Origin: Stenotrophomonas sp. UBA2302
GTDB lineage: Bacteria > Pseudomonadota > Gammaproteobacteria > Xanthomonadales > Xanthomonadaceae
Length of the DNA stretch: 12,724 nucleotides
Reading direction: 5' to 3'
Assembly (NCBI GenBank): GCA_002345545.1
Contig: DDVW01000002.1
Span: 6,996 to 19,719 of the forward strand
In this document: in pieces, positions 1 through 7,529 of the stretch
Position numbering within the stretch: the stretch's first letter is position 1
How the letters are laid out: every line of letters begins with the position of its first letter
Made by a program: the position numbers and the translations under genes
Notes under the pieces: generated by a model
What the model was told of the DNA's origin: nothing
Database searches by the model: none
Seen by the model: only the letters and a program-made list of their open reading frames with translations

Positions 1-246
1 GCGCGTGTTGTGAGATGAGCGGCGACACTTCCGCCCGCTCACAGAGCACGTCATGCACTTCAGATGGGTGGCGCGTGCTGCCGCACGAGCTGGCGGGTGT
101 GTGCCCGGCGGCGCCGTCGCGGCGTATCCGCCTGGTCCCAGCGCCTTGGCGCCCATCCAATGGACACGATGTGCTCCAACAAGAGCGCACCTGAGGTCAC
201 CGGATGGCTCGACTAGAACACAGTTGCTGCGCTGCCGCAATATATT
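1..246. other. Left edge, no confident gene
   Basis: I see no recognisable gene here. One plus-strand frame is open from the left edge to a TGA at 192-194. From the ATG at 15 it would encode 59 residues, rich in Arg, Pro and Ser, with no motif I know. It could be the 3' end of a gene that begins outside the window or a chance open frame in GC-rich DNA. A weak dyad, GAGCGG at 17-22 with CCGCTC at 35-40, lies near the edge. A perfect 10-base palindrome, CAATATATTG, lies at 238-247, next to the hairpins that follow the first lipoprotein gene. Confidence 0.3.
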
Positions 247-286
247 GTTGCCGGGGCAACCAAAGCCTTGCCCGGCAAGGCTTTGG
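247..286 (-). terminator. Double hairpin after the I78-type lipoprotein gene
   Basis: A perfect 12-bp stem (CCAAAGCCTTGC at 260-271 with GCAAGGCTTTGG at 275-286, loop 3) lies 10 bases past the stop codon of the minus-strand lipoprotein gene. A second 6-bp hairpin (GTTGCC/GGCAAC, 247-260) follows at once. The position suits transcription termination, but no T-run follows on the minus strand. It may instead be a REP-like element or a 3' stabilising hairpin. Confidence 0.5.
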
Positions 287-296
287 TGGTCGCGTC

Positions 297-680
297 TCAG
301 CCGCAGCGGACGCCGCTGATGACGCCGTTTTCGTCGATCTCGATGTTCAGGCGTTCGCCAATGAACTCCATCGTGACCGGCTGGTCCGGCTTGATCACCC
401 GCACATCGCTGGCGCCGGCGTCATCCTTGGCCGGGGACTGCATGGCATCGGTATACGGCTGGCCGACCAGTCCCTGCACCTGGCTGGCATCGCAGCTGCC
501 GACCGGCGGCGCCGTGGTCGCTTCCGGTGTTGCCACGGCGGCGGCGGCCTGCTGGGCCTGGTCCAGCGCCGCGTCCTGTTCTTCCACCGCCGGGCCGGTG
601 CACGCGCCCAGCAGCAACAGGAGCGGGAAAGTGGCGGCAATGAGTGCGGTGGTACGCCGCATCGTTGACGGAAACTGCAT
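297..680 (-). CDS. I78 family peptidase inhibitor-like lipoprotein
   Basis: A 127-residue exported lipoprotein. The N-terminus has a basic start, a hydrophobic run and a lipobox LLGAC with the lipidated Cys at residue 27. Residues 30-60 are an Ala/Gln/Thr-rich linker. Residues 61-127 match the Inhibitor I78 family: a Cys at 63, the segment VRVIKPDQPVTMEFIGERL (93-111), NIEIDENG, and the terminal Cys-Gly, with Cys63 and Cys126 placed for the family's disulfide. Family members inhibit serine proteases such as elastase-like enzymes, so a periplasmic inhibitor tethered to a membrane is inferred. The start at 680 is preferred over the ATG at 662 because GGAG lies 5 bases upstream on the minus strand. 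It is 81 bases downstream of a paralogous small lipoprotein gene, probably in one transcript. Confidence 0.85.
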   Translation of the reverse strand: MQFPSTMRRTTALIAATFPLLLLLGACTGPAVEEQDAALDQAQQAAAAVATPEATTAPPVGSCDASQVQGLVGQPYTDAMQSPAKDDAGASDVRVIKPDQPVTMEFIGERLNIEIDENGVISGVRCG

Positions 681-761
681 CGGGACTCCAGAGCGTTGGT
701 GGACGCCCCCAGCATATCGTCTGCGTTCCGGCGTGTACCGTCGCGCTGCAAAACGGGCGGT

Positions 762-1088
762 TTACCCGCAGCGCAGCGCGGTGATGTTGTTGGTGGCGCC
801 GACCTCGATGGTCAGGTGCCCGCCGCCGCTGCTGGTGCTGTCGGCGGGCGTTGCCGCATTGCGGTCGCGCTGCCCGCGCACCACGCTCACGCCCAGGCTG
901 TCGCTGTCCACGCGCGCGCGTTCCACCGTTCCCGGCGAGGCTGCCAGGCCCACGGCGCCGCGCACCATGTCGGTATGGCACTGTCCGGAAATCACGCCGT
1001 CGATGGGTTCCACCGGAACCACCTGCGTGCTGCTGCAGGCGCTGAGCGCGATCAAGGCGATGCCGGCGACTACAAGGATGCGGGACAT
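762..1088 (-). CDS. Small lipoprotein, divergent I78 inhibitor-like
   Basis: A 108-residue lipoprotein: signal peptide with lipobox LSAC, lipidated Cys at 18, mature part about 90 residues. The mature part carries Cys37 and a terminal Arg-Cys-Gly (Cys107), with a late strand HLTIEVGATNNI just before it. This mirrors the RLNIEIDENG...VRCG ending of the neighbouring lipoprotein, so I read it as a divergent I78-like inhibitor paralogue. The middle (GVSVVRGQRDRN then a Ser/Gly-rich stretch at 80-90) is less like the family. The start is supported by GGAG seven bases upstream. The target protease cannot be told from the sequence. It is the first gene of a likely two-gene operon and is divergent from the dehydrogenase gene at 1242. 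Confidence 0.75.
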   Translation of the reverse strand: MSRILVVAGIALIALSACSSTQVVPVEPIDGVISGQCHTDMVRGAVGLAASPGTVERARVDSDSLGVSVVRGQRDRNAATPADSTSSGGGHLTIEVGATNNITALRCG

Positions 1089-1183
1089 TGGGCGGCTCCA
1101 GCCGGGGAATGGTCACAGCCTGCCGCCGCCGGTGTAAGCGGCCGATGAAAACGCCGGCCTGCGATTCGGCGGTGGACGATCAC

Positions 1184-1213
1184 CTGACAACCCGCCGTCA
1201 GCCTGACGATAAT
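1184..1213 (+). promoter_or_regulatory. Sigma-70-like promoter for the dehydrogenase gene
   Basis: CTGACA at 1184-1189 and GATAAT at 1208-1213 are separated by 18 bases. Each hexamer differs from the consensus (TTGACA, TATAAT) at one position. The predicted transcript would start near 1220 and give a short leader of about 20 bases that contains AGGGG upstream of the ATG at 1242. Strength and use are inferred. Confidence 0.55.
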
Positions 1214-1241
1214 CGGGCCTTCCTTGTCAGGGGTGGTGGCG

Positions 1242-2360
1242 ATGTCACAGCAGGAAGGCTGTCGGGTACTGGTGCTGGGCGGATATGGCCATTTCGGCGC
1301 GCGCATCGTGCGTGCGCTGTCGATCACGCCCGGCATCCGCGTCATTGCCGCCGGTCGCCATCCCGAGCAGGCGGCCGAGCGGCTGCCCGGTGTCGATCTT
1401 TCGATGATCGAACTGTGCCGGCTGGATACCGCCGCCGCGGATTTCGCCACTGCACTGGCCGCCACCCGCGCCGACCTGGTCATCCATACTGCCGGGCCGT
1501 TCCAGGGGCAGGGATTCGACGTTGCCCGGGCGTGCCTGCAGGCCGGCATGCACTACATCGACCTGGCCGATGGCCGTGCGTTCGTCCGTGAGTTCCCGGC
1601 GCAGGTGGATGCCGCGGCGCGACTGGCGCAACGCAGTGCCATCAGCGGCGCCAGCACCTTGCCGGCGTTGTCCTGCGCGGTGGTGGATGCGCTGCTGCCG
1701 CAGTTCGAACAGCTGCACAGCATCGACATGGTCATCGCCCCGGCGCAGGCCACGCCGCTGGGCGTGGCCACCGTGCGCGCGGTGCTGTCGTACTGCGGCA
1801 AACCGTTCGAGTGCTGGATCGACGGCCGCTGGCAGCGCGTGATCGGCTGGGCCGATCCGCAGCCGGTGACGTTCGCTGCCATCGGTCCACGGCTGGCTTC
1901 GCCCTGCGATGTGCCCGACCACGACCTGCTGGTGCAGCGCTATCCCGGCGTGGCGACGGTGCGTTTCCGCGCGGCGCTGGAGCTGCCGTTGCTGTCGCGC
2001 TGTCTGGCCGGACTGGCGTGGCTGCGTGCGCGTGGACTGCCATTGCCGATGGAAGCGCTGGCGGGCGTGTTCGCGCGCGCCGGGCGCTGGTTCGACCGCT
2101 TCGGTACCGATCTGGGTGGCATGCGCGTGACCCTGCGCGGCCAGCGCGGCGGTCTGGAACATGCCGTGCACTGGGATCTCACCGCGCCGATGCTGCACGG
2201 CCCGGAAATTCCCACCTTCGCGGCGGTACTGCTGGCGCGACGGCTGGCCCGCGGCGAAGCGCTGCCGGTGGGTGCGTACGCCTGCGTCGGCCTGCTCACT
2301 CTGGCCGACTTCGAAAGTGAATTCGTGCGCTGGCAGATCGACAGTGAGGTTTCCGGATAG
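1242..2360 (+). CDS. Saccharopine dehydrogenase-like NAD(P)-binding oxidoreductase
   Basis: A 372-residue protein. The N-terminus is a Rossmann fold: VLVLGGYGHFG (9-19) is the glycine-rich dinucleotide loop, followed by the second strand with AAGRHPEQA (36-44). Then come DLVIHTAGPFQGQG (78-91) and ACLQAGMHYIDLADG (97-111), both typical of the saccharopine dehydrogenase NADP-binding family, which also includes trans-acting enoyl reductases. The C-terminal half (about 160-372) has no motif that fixes a substrate, so the reaction is unknown. It is unlikely to be a true lysine-pathway enzyme, because no lysine-pathway gene is nearby. I chose the ATG at 1242 over an in-frame TTG at 1224 because AGGGG lies about 7 bases upstream of the ATG and overlaps the TTG extension. 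It stands alone between divergent and convergent neighbours. Confidence 0.8.
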   Translation: MSQQEGCRVLVLGGYGHFGARIVRALSITPGIRVIAAGRHPEQAAERLPGVDLSMIELCRLDTAAADFATALAATRADLVIHTAGPFQGQGFDVARACLQAGMHYIDLADGRAFVREFPAQVDAAARLAQRSAISGASTLPALSCAVVDALLPQFEQLHSIDMVIAPAQATPLGVATVRAVLSYCGKPFECWIDGRWQRVIGWADPQPVTFAAIGPRLASPCDVPDHDLLVQRYPGVATVRFRAALELPLLSRCLAGLAWLRARGLPLPMEALAGVFARAGRWFDRFGTDLGGMRVTLRGQRGGLEHAVHWDLTAPMLHGPEIPTFAAVLLARRLARGEALPVGAYACVGLLTLADFESEFVRWQIDSEVSG

Positions 2361-2415
2361 GCCGGCGGCGGAAGCGTGCTCCCGCGATGTCCCACTGACA
2401 GCGGCCAGCGGTTTC

Positions 2416-2446
2416 CCGGCACGCCGTCAGCGGAGCGACGTGCCGG
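2416..2446. terminator. Possible terminator hairpin between convergent genes
   Basis: CCGGCACG (2416-2423) pairs perfectly with CGTGCCGG (2439-2446) around a 15-base loop. It sits at the end of the helicase/nuclease operon and overlaps the nuclease stop codon. There is no T-run on either side and the loop is long, so this is a weak call. Confidence 0.25.
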
Positions 2447-3638
2447 CGGCCATGGTCAACGCCAGGGTCGCGCGCTCATCCGCTTCGGCCTGTACCAGCC
2501 GCAGGAACAGTTGTGCCAGCGTCACCACGTCCTGGTGATTGTGCTTACCGACCCGGCGCAGGTTGCGCGCGCTGCCGCCACGCAGATAACCCAGCCACGC
2601 CGCCGGAGCTTCCGAACCCGGCAGGTCGTCCTCGCGGGCGATGCGCAGCAGCTGCCGCTCGACGGTGCCGAGCCGGCAGTTCTCCCAGCTGCCGCGATAG
2701 CGGCGGCGGGTCGGGAACAGCAGGTCCACGTGATCCAGCGCGGTGAGCGGGTCGGGTTTGCGTGCCAGCCGGTAACGGGTTTTCAGCAGTGGCGCGTCAT
2801 AGCAGCGGCCGTTGTAGCTGGACAGCACGGTCGAGGGTGTCAGCCAGCTGGCAAACAGTTCCAGCATCGCGTTCTCGGCGGCCATCGTCGCCATCAGCAA
2901 CTGGCGCACACGCAGGCCTTCACCGCGCGCGGCATCGTGATACCAGTCGGCCGCGCCGATCATGAAGGCGCGGGTGCCGGTGCCGCCGGCCAGGCCGGTG
3001 GTCTCGGTGTCGAAGAACAGCAGATCGCGCGCTGCCACCGTTTCGTCGGGGCGCTTGCTGAACGCCAGTGACAGCGGTTGCGCCGGAATCGGTTGTGGCA
3101 GGAAGGCTTCGATCAGATGCAGGCCGGGCGCGATCTCGGTGCCGGGCAACTGGCGATCCACCGGGCCCGCAGGTTCGACGTGCAGCGGAGCACCTGCGGC
3201 CCGCTTACGGGTAGCGAGCAGGCGCCGCAACACGTCACCATCCTGCGGCCGGCGCACTGCAGGCTGTGCAGCTGCAGCTGCAGGTGATGCTGTAACCGCT
3301 TTGTGCTTGATCTGCTCGACCCAGCCGAACACCGAGGTTTCGCGCGACGCGGGCAGAGGTTGTTGCGTGCGCGCTGTGGTATTGGCGGATGCGGCCGCTG
3401 ACGGTGTGGCGCCCTCTGTGATACTGAAGATTGCAGAGGGTTCCACGCTCGATACGCGCGTCACCCTCGCCGCACCTGCAAGCGGCGAATCGCGATGTGG
3501 ATGCGAGCAAGCCTGCGTATCCGCTACCGGCACTGGAACCGCCGCATCCACCGACGACGATGACGAACCACGCGCGGCCTTGTCCGCATGCCCGGCCTGT
3601 TTGCGCAGCGCTTTGAGCTTGTCCAGGCTGAGGCTCAT
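2427..3638 (-). CDS. mrfB: MrfB/YprB-like RNase H-fold 3'-5' exonuclease
   Basis: A 403-residue protein. Residues 1-16 (MSLSLDKLKALRKQAG) form a short basic helix. Residues 20-165 are low-complexity Ala/Ser/Thr/Pro with no fold that I can see. The catalytic domain, about 175-390, is the YprB ribonuclease H-like type: LLFFDTETTGLAGG (206-219) with the DEDD acids Asp210 and Glu212, then SSYNGRCYDAPLL (273-285) with Asp281, then KHNHQDVVTL (365-374) with Asp370 and two histidines. From memory the spacing of these acids matches that of B. subtilis MrfB, a metal-dependent exonuclease that acts with the helicase MrfA in repair of mitomycin lesions. Its ATG overlaps the helicase stop as ATGA (3635-3638), so translation is probably coupled. 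The frame stays open upstream to 4010, but that part is antisense-like noise inside the helicase gene. Confidence 0.85.
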   Translation of the reverse strand: MSLSLDKLKALRKQAGHADKAARGSSSSSVDAAVPVPVADTQACSHPHRDSPLAGAARVTRVSSVEPSAIFSITEGATPSAAASANTTARTQQPLPASRETSVFGWVEQIKHKAVTASPAAAAAQPAVRRPQDGDVLRRLLATRKRAAGAPLHVEPAGPVDRQLPGTEIAPGLHLIEAFLPQPIPAQPLSLAFSKRPDETVAARDLLFFDTETTGLAGGTGTRAFMIGAADWYHDAARGEGLRVRQLLMATMAAENAMLELFASWLTPSTVLSSYNGRCYDAPLLKTRYRLARKPDPLTALDHVDLLFPTRRRYRGSWENCRLGTVERQLLRIAREDDLPGSEAPAAWLGYLRGGSARNLRRVGKHNHQDVVTLAQLFLRLVQAEADERATLALTMAAGTSLR

Positions 3639-6118
3639 GGCAGCAGATCGAGTGCCTCTTCCACGACGACCGCTTGCACCTGCTCGCAGCGATCGGCCGA
3701 CAGCAGCGACAGCACCTTCAATGCCAGCGAACGCGGGGTCTCGCCCTTGTCCTCTTCCTGCGCGGCCAGCACCGGGCCGACGCAGGCCGGGCAGCCGGCG
3801 TTGCAGTCGCAACGCTCCACCAGTTCCAACGCGCGCTGCACCAGCTCGCCCTGGCGCAGCCACAGCGGCTCGCTCAGGCCGACGCCGCCGGGGAAGTTGT
3901 CGTACAGGTACACGGTCGGCACGAAGCTCTGCATCAGCTCCACCGCACCTTCGCCGCCCTCGGTGCCACGCAGCTGGCCGCGACCGGTCTGGTCGGCCAC
4001 CGCGAACCACGCGCCATCGCCGTTGCCCACCGCCTTCTGCAGGTCGCGCGCATCAGCCATCACCGCCACCGTGGCGACGATGTGCAGCGCATAGGCCGCG
4101 CCGAGGAAGCCATCGAGTGCATCCTGCTTCTGCGCGAAGCTGCGCAGCAGCGTGGCCTGCGGCAGCTGCCACCACACCGCGGTGGTGTGCAGCTCCTGAT
4201 CGGGAAGATTGACCGGGCCGTAGCCGATGTTCTCGTGCGTGTAGTAGCGGATCTTCTTGTAGCCGGCCACGCGCCGCACTACATGCACTTCACCGTGATG
4301 CGAATCGCCACGGCCGGCGCCATTGCCGTCGAAGCGGTCCAGCACCTTGAGCTTGGTGTAGTCGATGCTGTCGGTGTAGTAGTCCACGTGCGTGCGGGTG
4401 ACATAGGCCTTGCGCCCGTCCCAGTCCAGCCGCTCGACCTGGTAGGGCGTGCTCTGCACCATGTGGATCGCACCTTCGTACAGGGTCAGCGCGGCGGCGG
4501 AATAATCCACCTCGGCGATGATCTGCTGCTTGCCGTCGCTGCGGTCCACCACCACGAAGTTGCCGTCGGCCACCGCGCGCAGGCTCACTGCATTGGCGGG
4601 ATAGCTGTCGGCAATCCACTCCCAGCGATCACCTTCCTGGTGGATCACTTCGGTTTCGGCCAGCGCCTGCAGAAACACCAGCGGGTCGATCGGCCCGAAC
4701 GGCTCGCCGCTCATGAACGGCAGCTCGAACGCCGCGCAGCGGATGTGGTCGAACAGGATCAGCGGCTGGTCCGGGGCGATGCGCGCGTGCTCGGGCGTGG
4801 CATTGGCGAAGAAGTCCGGATGCCGCACCACGTACTGGTCCAGTGGCTGACTGCTGGCCACCATCACCCCGAGCGCGGCCTGCTGGCGACGGCCGGCGCG
4901 GCCGAAGCGCTGCCAGGTCGCCGCCACGCTGCCCGGATAGCCATTGAGGATGACTACGTCGAGCGCACCGATATCCACGCCCAGCTCCAGCGCCGAGGTG
5001 CTGACGATGCCGTCGATGTCGCCCGCCCGCATTGCCCGCTCCACCTCGCGGCGCTCGGTCGGCAGGTAGCCACCGCGGTAGGCGCGGATACGTGCCGGCT
5101 TGCGCGGGTCGTTGTCGAAGATGTCCTTCAGGTATTTGGTCAGCACTTCCACCATCAAGCGGCTCTGCGCGAATACCAGTGTCTTCAGCCCGCTCTTGAT
5201 CGCGATGCGGGCGATGCGGTTGGCCTGCGAGCGCGCCGAAGCACGCAGGCCCAGGTCCGGGTTGATCACCGGTGGGTTCCACAGCAGCACGTGTTTGGGC
5301 CCGCTCGGCGCGCCGGACTCGGTGATGGCGTGCACGCGCGCTTCCACCAGCGCCTCGGCATGCGCATGCGGGTTGCCGATGGTCGCCGAGCACAGGATGA
5401 ATTGCGGTTGCACGCCGTAGAACGCACAGATGCGCTTGAGCCGGCGGATCACGTTGGTGACATGGCTGCCGAATACGCCGCGGTAGGTGTGGATCTCGTC
5501 GATCACCACATAGCGCAGGTTCTCGAAGAACTGCGCCCACTTGGTGTGATGCGGCAGGATCGCCTGATGCAGCATGTCCGGGTTGGATACCACGATGTCG
5601 CCATGCAAACGGATCGCCTGCCGCGCATCGCCGGGGGTGTCGCCATCGAAGGTGAAGGCCTTGACGCCCAGGTCGCCGGCGCGGTTGAGCTCCAGCAGCT
5701 CGGCTACCTGGTCCTGCGCCAGCGCCTTGGTCGGGAACAGGTACAGCGCCTTGGCGTTGCCAGCCATCGCCGCGCTGACCACCGGCAGCGTGTAGCACAG
5801 CGACTTGCCCGAGGCGGTGGGCGTGACGATGGCGACATGCTCGCCGCGCTGGCTGGCATTCCAGGCCTCGGCCTGGTGCGAATACAGCTGTTCGATGCCG
5901 CGTGCCTTCAATGCGGCTTTCAGCGCCTCGGGCACGTCATCGGGGATGGGTGCGTAGCTGCCTTCGCGGCCCGGAATGGTGAAGCTGCCGGTCACCCGGT
6001 CCTTGTAGCGCCGCGCCAGGCGCTGGCCGAGCAGCGAGCCGTCACGCGAGGGTAGGCCGTCGGTGGTTGCCAGCGCCCGTTCGCTGGCTTCGGTGCGGGG
6101 AGCGAGGGAGAACGCCAT
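3635..6118 (-). CDS. mrfA: MrfA/YprA-like DEAH-type helicase with DUF1998-type C-terminus
   Basis: An 827-residue superfamily 2 helicase. RecA domain 1 has a Q-like YSHQAEAW (79-86), Walker A TPTASGKS (99-106), FPTKALAQDQ (128-137), the Walker B box DEIH (207-210) and SAT (244-246). RecA domain 2 has LVFAQSR (314-320), STSALELGVDIG (373-384) and motif VI QRFGRAGR (403-410). The C-terminal half is the DUF1998/MrfA-specific region and ends with a four-cysteine cluster CDCNAGCPAC (Cys770, 772, 776, 779) that probably binds zinc. B. subtilis MrfA, about 750 residues, is a DNA-dependent ATPase and 3'-5' helicase that works with MrfB to excise mitomycin damage. The same gene order and a 4-base overlap with an MrfB-type nuclease support the same role here. 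No clear Shine-Dalgarno precedes the ATG at 6118. The annotation names Lhr-like and generic DEAD/DEAH helicase would also hit this protein. Confidence 0.9.
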   Translation of the reverse strand: MAFSLAPRTEASERALATTDGLPSRDGSLLGQRLARRYKDRVTGSFTIPGREGSYAPIPDDVPEALKAALKARGIEQLYSHQAEAWNASQRGEHVAIVTPTASGKSLCYTLPVVSAAMAGNAKALYLFPTKALAQDQVAELLELNRAGDLGVKAFTFDGDTPGDARQAIRLHGDIVVSNPDMLHQAILPHHTKWAQFFENLRYVVIDEIHTYRGVFGSHVTNVIRRLKRICAFYGVQPQFILCSATIGNPHAHAEALVEARVHAITESGAPSGPKHVLLWNPPVINPDLGLRASARSQANRIARIAIKSGLKTLVFAQSRLMVEVLTKYLKDIFDNDPRKPARIRAYRGGYLPTERREVERAMRAGDIDGIVSTSALELGVDIGALDVVILNGYPGSVAATWQRFGRAGRRQQAALGVMVASSQPLDQYVVRHPDFFANATPEHARIAPDQPLILFDHIRCAAFELPFMSGEPFGPIDPLVFLQALAETEVIHQEGDRWEWIADSYPANAVSLRAVADGNFVVVDRSDGKQQIIAEVDYSAAALTLYEGAIHMVQSTPYQVERLDWDGRKAYVTRTHVDYYTDSIDYTKLKVLDRFDGNGAGRGDSHHGEVHVVRRVAGYKKIRYYTHENIGYGPVNLPDQELHTTAVWWQLPQATLLRSFAQKQDALDGFLGAAYALHIVATVAVMADARDLQKAVGNGDGAWFAVADQTGRGQLRGTEGGEGAVELMQSFVPTVYLYDNFPGGVGLSEPLWLRQGELVQRALELVERCDCNAGCPACVGPVLAAQEEDKGETPRSLALKVLSLLSADRCEQVQAVVVEEALDLLP

Positions 6119-6161
6119 GCACGCAACTGCCGATCAAAGGAGCGCATGGAAGCACATGCCG

Positions 6162-6178
6162 GTCTCAGTCTGTGAGAC
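6162..6178. promoter_or_regulatory. Dyad in the divergent gap before mrfA
   Basis: GTCTCA (6162-6167) and TGAGAC (6173-6178) form a perfect 6-bp dyad with a 5-base centre. It lies 44 bases upstream of the helicase start and about 100 bases upstream of the secreted-protein gene. An operator is possible. It does not look like a LexA box that I recognise. I see no convincing promoter hexamers in the 161-bp gap. Confidence 0.3.
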
Positions 6179-6279
6179 AGGTTTGCAGCTGCCCGCTGAA
6201 CGGGTTCGGCCACGCAACGAAATCTGAAGCCGACATCCGTAAGCTCGGCGGCGGACATGAGGCGAGGGTGGCAACAGCG

Positions 6280-6768
6280 ATGGTGCGTGAATGGCAGGGA
6301 GCACTTGTGGTGGCCGGCATGATGCTGGCGATGACCGCGCAGGCGCAGCAGACGCCACCGCCGGTACCCGGTGCGATGCAGCAGAAAGTGGCCACGGATG
6401 CGCTGCCGCCACCGGCCGAAGACAAGGTCACCACGCTGGAGGAAGTGCGTGCACTCAAGCCCGAGGACGAGCCGCTGGACCTGTACCGCTTCAAGAATCC
6501 GGTCACGCCTGCGCCGAACCGTTTCAGCAAGTCGTGGAGCGAGCCGCCGACGCCGGAGCAGGTCAGCCTCAGCGGCGGCTACCTTTTCATGGGCATCAAT
6601 TACGGGCTGATGGCCGCGGCCAAGGGCCTGCACAAACTCACCAATGGTCGTGACCAGATCCAGTCGGCCATCGCCCGCCCGCCGCCGCAACTGACGCCCG
6701 AACAGCAGCGCCGTGCCGCCCGTTTCTGCGTACAGGACGGCTGCGCGCCGGCCGCCGATCCGCCCTGA
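6280..6768 (+). CDS. Secreted protein of unknown function
   Basis: A 162-residue protein that I do not recognise. Residues 1-22 are a signal peptide ending in Ala-Gln-Ala before QQ. Residues 24-50 are Pro/Ala-rich. A charged segment follows ([21 protein letters not shown], split here as 51-60 and 61-71), then WSEPPTPEQ (86-94), a glycine/aromatic patch [12 protein letters not shown] (99-110), and a basic C-terminus with two cysteines (150 and 155) that could form a disulfide. The likely location is the periplasm. The frame is open further upstream to 6067, but the ATG at 6280 has GAGGG 11 bases ahead and opens directly into the signal peptide. It lies 73 bases upstream of the kinase gene, in the same direction, so the two may share a transcript. 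Confidence 0.7.
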   Translation: MVREWQGALVVAGMMLAMTAQAQQTPPPVPGAMQQKVATDALPPPAEDKVTTLEEVRALKPEDEPLDLYRFKNPVTPAPNRFSKSWSEPPTPEQVSLSGGYLFMGINYGLMAAAKGLHKLTNGRDQIQSAIARPPPQLTPEQQRRAARFCVQDGCAPAADPP

Positions 6769-6841
6769 GCGGCCTGTTCCGATCATGGCGATTGCCCTGC
6801 CGGCTGCCGGTAGCGGACAGGAGACGGGTAAAGTAGCGGCC

Positions 6842-7519
6842 ATGGACAACCAACAGATTCCCGGCGGCCTGCTGATCGCCATTGAAGGCATTGATGGTGC
6901 CGGCAAGACCACGCTGGCCCACGCGCTGGCCCGCGATCTGCGCGCGGCCGGGGCCACCGTGGTGCTGGGCAAGGAGCCGACCAACGGCCCGTGGGGCACG
7001 CGCCTGCGGCAATCGGCCGCCACCGGCCGGCTGAGCCCGGAGCAGGAGGTCGACTACCTGCTGCGCGACCGTCGCCAGCATGTGGAAGAGGTCATCGAGC
7101 CGGCGCTGGCGCGCGGCGAGGTGGTGATCCTGGACCGCTATTTCCCGTCGATGGTCGCCTACCAGGGCGCGGCCGGACTGCCGCTGGATGAGCTGCTGCA
7201 GGCCAACGACTTCGCCCCGCGCCCGCACCTGCTGCTGTTGCTGGACCTGACCCCGGAACAGGGGCTGCAGCGCATCCGCGCCCGCGGCGATATCCCCAAC
7301 CACTTCGAGACCGCGCAGAACCTGGAGCGCTGTCGCGCCATCTTCCAGCAGCTGGAACTGGCCGACAAACAGCTCATCGACGCCAGCCGCAACGAGGCCG
7401 AAGTGCTGCATGCCGTGCATGGCGCGGTCGCCGCCGTGCTGGCCCGCCGTCCCGGCGCGGAAGTCGCCGGCCTGCTGCAGCGCCTGCAGACACCGGCGCC
7501 GGTTGCCGCCTCGTCCTGA
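6842..7519 (+). CDS. tmk: Thymidylate kinase family protein (divergent dTMP kinase)
   Basis: A 225-residue P-loop nucleoside monophosphate kinase. It has [13 protein letters not shown] (12-24) with the Walker A lysine at 22, then the [14 protein letters not shown] segment (43-56) in place of the usual REPGGT...R of Tmk, and a [10 protein letters not shown] helix (71-80). [17 protein letters not shown] (96-112) carries the DRY motif but has FPSM where Tmk usually has a Ser-Ser pair, and LLLLDL (131-136) follows. The family phosphorylates dTMP to dTDP. The changed substrate loops leave open another deoxynucleotide as substrate. The species may also hold a standard tmk elsewhere, in which case this is a second paralogue. 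An earlier in-frame ATG at 6785 exists, but the P-loop fits the start at 6842. The ribosome-binding site is weak. rlmF begins 10 bases after its stop. Confidence 0.8.
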   Translation: MDNQQIPGGLLIAIEGIDGAGKTTLAHALARDLRAAGATVVLGKEPTNGPWGTRLRQSAATGRLSPEQEVDYLLRDRRQHVEEVIEPALARGEVVILDRYFPSMVAYQGAAGLPLDELLQANDFAPRPHLLLLLDLTPEQGLQRIRARGDIPNHFETAQNLERCRAIFQQLELADKQLIDASRNEAEVLHAVHGAVAAVLARRPGAEVAGLLQRLQTPAPVAASS

Positions 7520-7529
7520 TTCCACGCCG

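Noticed and set aside
1224..1241. TTG start for the dehydrogenase gene
   Set aside because: It would place the Shine-Dalgarno AGGGG inside the coding region. The ATG at 1242 has it at the right distance.
3639..4010. Longer N-terminus for the MrfB-like nuclease
   Set aside because: These 124 codons lie in another frame of the helicase gene and translate to an Arg/Gly-rich string. The ATG in the ATGA overlap at 3638 gives the expected N-terminus.
3674..6055. 793-residue open frame on the plus strand opposite the helicase gene
   Set aside because: It is a GC-bias shadow of mrfA: rich in His, Arg, Ala and Gln, with no motif, while the minus strand carries a full set of helicase motifs.
6067..6279. 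71-residue upstream extension of the secreted protein
   Set aside because: It overlaps the start of the helicase gene on the other strand and would bury the signal peptide.
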